From: Actinomycetota bacterium
Lineage (GTDB): Bacteria; Actinomycetota; UBA4738; G016210805
DNA: 8,414 nucleotides
Direction: 5' to 3'
NCBI GenBank assembly: GCA_016210805.1
Contig: JACQTL010000164.1
Span: 1 to 8,414 of the forward strand
Positions 7,587 through 8,414 of the stretch are shown in pieces. Every line of letters starts with the position of its first letter. Position 1 is the stretch's first letter. The position numbers and the translations under genes are program-made. Under the pieces are notes generated by a model. The model worked only from the letters and a program-made list of their open reading frames with translations. It was not told the DNA's origin and searched no databases.

Positions 7587-7630
7587 GGAGGGTGGAGGGC
7601 GACCGGGCTCCGGCTACGCCCGGACCCTCC
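7587..7630. terminator. Three-segment GC-rich stem-loop between convergent genes, candidate bidirectional terminator
   Basis: Three nested inverted repeats fold into one hairpin: GGAGGGT (7587-7593) with ACCCTCC (7624-7630), GGGCG (7597-7601) with CGCCC (7617-7621), and CCGG (7603-7606) with CCGG (7610-7613) around a three-base loop. The interruptions are small (3 versus 2 bases, then 1 versus 3). It begins one base after the transglutaminase stop and overlaps the stop of the opposing transketolase-like gene. No T-tract follows on either strand, so it is not a textbook intrinsic terminator; T-less hairpins are often proposed as terminators in high-GC actinobacteria. Confidence 0.5.
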
Positions 7631-8414
7631 GCCCGGCGAAGTCCTTCAGGGCGCGGTACTGGCTCTCGCCGTCCAGTCCGGCCTCCAGGAGCACCCTGGG
7701 GCCGGGGCCGCTCCCCAGGAAGTGGCCTCCGCGGTAGGGGTGCAGCGAGGCCTCGCGTCCCCGCGGCGACGTGACCCACCGGTACAGCGTCGGCAGCGTG
7801 AAGTCGGTGATCCCCATGGCCTCCTCCGCCAGGGCGGCCGGGAAGATCCGCTCCCGCTCCTCAAGAGGCAGGGCGTCGAACAGCTCCACGCTGGCCACGT
7901 AGAACACGTCGAGGTCGATGCCGTCCGCCTCGAGGAGGGGCAGGGCGTCCTGCAGGAACGCGTAGGTCACCGCGCTCCCCTGGAGGACCAGCGTCCCGTC
8001 GGAGGGACCGGCGGCCGGGCGGAGCCGGTACAGGCCGGTCCGGGCCGCGCCGACCGGGGCGAGCCCCAGGGCCTCCCGGTCGAGGACCCTCTCGGTGGGG
8101 CGGGTCACGAACGGCATGAGGACCGCGGGCCGGCGGGCCAGGGCCGCGGTGACCAGCGTCCAGATCTCGGCCGGGTCCCAGGGTGTCAGCGTGATCAGCG
8201 TGCCCGGCGGGAAGTTCTCCTGGACGAGCTGGAGGGGCTGGGGATCGGCGTGGGTCGGGCCGTCCTCCCCGGTCTTCAGGCCCGCGTGGGCGGCGATCAG
8301 GATCGCGGTCCGGAACGGGTCGCCGTACGTGGCCTGCCGGGCCTGGCCCCCGATCGCGTGCAGCCGCGCGGCGACGTGGCCGAGGGCCGCGATGAACGCC
8401 CCGTAGGACGAACC
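7614..8414 (-). CDS. Transketolase-like protein, C-terminal part (5' end beyond the window)
   Basis: The frame is open from the right edge to a TAG at 7614-7616, giving 266 residues with no internal stop. An ATG at 8117 lies in the middle of the fold, so it is not the start; the gene enters from outside the window. The visible part begins inside the pyrimidine-binding domain of a thiamine-diphosphate enzyme: SSYGAF aligns with the transketolase YTSTF region, and TGEDGPTH (48-55, His55) matches the transketolase GEDGPTH motif whose His contacts substrate and cofactor. QENFP and TLTPWDPAE follow as in transketolases. The C-terminal domain starts at TLVLQGSAVTYA and includes the ELFDALP-type helix, but its end is divergent (ITDFTLPTLYRWV, HPYRGGHFLGSG). 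The catalytic Glu and the N-terminal diphosphate-binding half are not in the window. It could be a true transketolase or a relative with another substrate. Confidence 0.85.
   Translation of the reverse strand, partial: GSSYGAFIAALGHVAARLHAIGGQARQATYGDPFRTAILIAAHAGLKTGEDGPTHADPQPLQLVQENFPPGTLITLTPWDPAEIWTLVTAALARRPAVLMPFVTRPTERVLDREALGLAPVGAARTGLYRLRPAAGPSDGTLVLQGSAVTYAFLQDALPLLEADGIDLDVFYVASVELFDALPLEERERIFPAALAEEAMGITDFTLPTLYRWVTSPRGREASLHPYRGGHFLGSGPGPRVLLEAGLDGESQYRALKDFAGRRVRA

Noticed and set aside
7614..8117. Treating the ATG at 8117 as the start of a small separate minus-strand gene
   Set aside because: The frame stays open to the window edge, and the upstream 99 residues contain the transketolase motif, so this Met is internal.
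8095..8406. Plus-strand open frame of 103 codons at the right edge
   Set aside because: It is antisense to the transketolase-like frame, which is open across the same region and contains GEDGPTH. No function is visible in the plus-strand reading.

Overview
This is a very GC-rich, almost gap-free bacterial segment. G or C fills nearly every third codon position, GTG starts are frequent, and consecutive genes overlap or nearly touch. That style, plus a MoxR/DUF58/TgpA-type transglutaminase cluster, fits a high-GC actinobacterium. The sequence alone does not fix the lineage. No rRNA, tRNA, CRISPR array, insertion sequence or attachment site is visible, and no stretch over about 50 bases lacks a gene.

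Left block (1-3180, + strand): the 3' end of a class III (PLP-dependent) aminotransferase, a complete NAD(P)-dependent aldehyde dehydrogenase starting on the aminotransferase stop (GTGA overlap), and six bases later a complete FAD-dependent amine/amino-acid oxidoreductase of the DAO family. Chemically they form a plausible catabolic set: one flavoenzyme and one transaminase remove amino groups from an amine or amino acid, and the dehydrogenase oxidises the resulting aldehyde to an acid. The substrate cannot be read from the sequence.

Middle block (3230-7585, + strand): a MoxR-family AAA+ ATPase, a DUF58 membrane-anchored vWA-like protein, and a polytopic membrane transglutaminase-like protein with an intact Cys-His-Asp triad and a C-terminal DUF4129 region. 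This is the widespread MoxR-DUF58-TgpA operon, probably a chaperone-like ATPase and adaptor serving a cell-envelope enzyme. The 49-base gap before it (3181-3229) holds a good Shine-Dalgarno-like AAGGAG at an odd distance from the annotated ATG.

Right block (7614-8414, - strand): the 3' two-thirds or less of a transketolase-like gene, converging on the transglutaminase gene. It covers the end of the pyrimidine-binding domain, with the GEDGPTH motif, and a divergent C-terminal domain. The two convergent genes are 28 bases apart and share a strong three-segment GC-rich stem-loop that may act as a bidirectional terminator.

The window looks mostly like ordinary metabolic and envelope genes. I see no convincing sign of an undescribed system. 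The points most worth a second look are the transketolase-like C-terminus, the extra cysteines in the aldehyde dehydrogenase active site, the DUF58 protein lacking a normal metal-binding motif, and the convergent hairpin.
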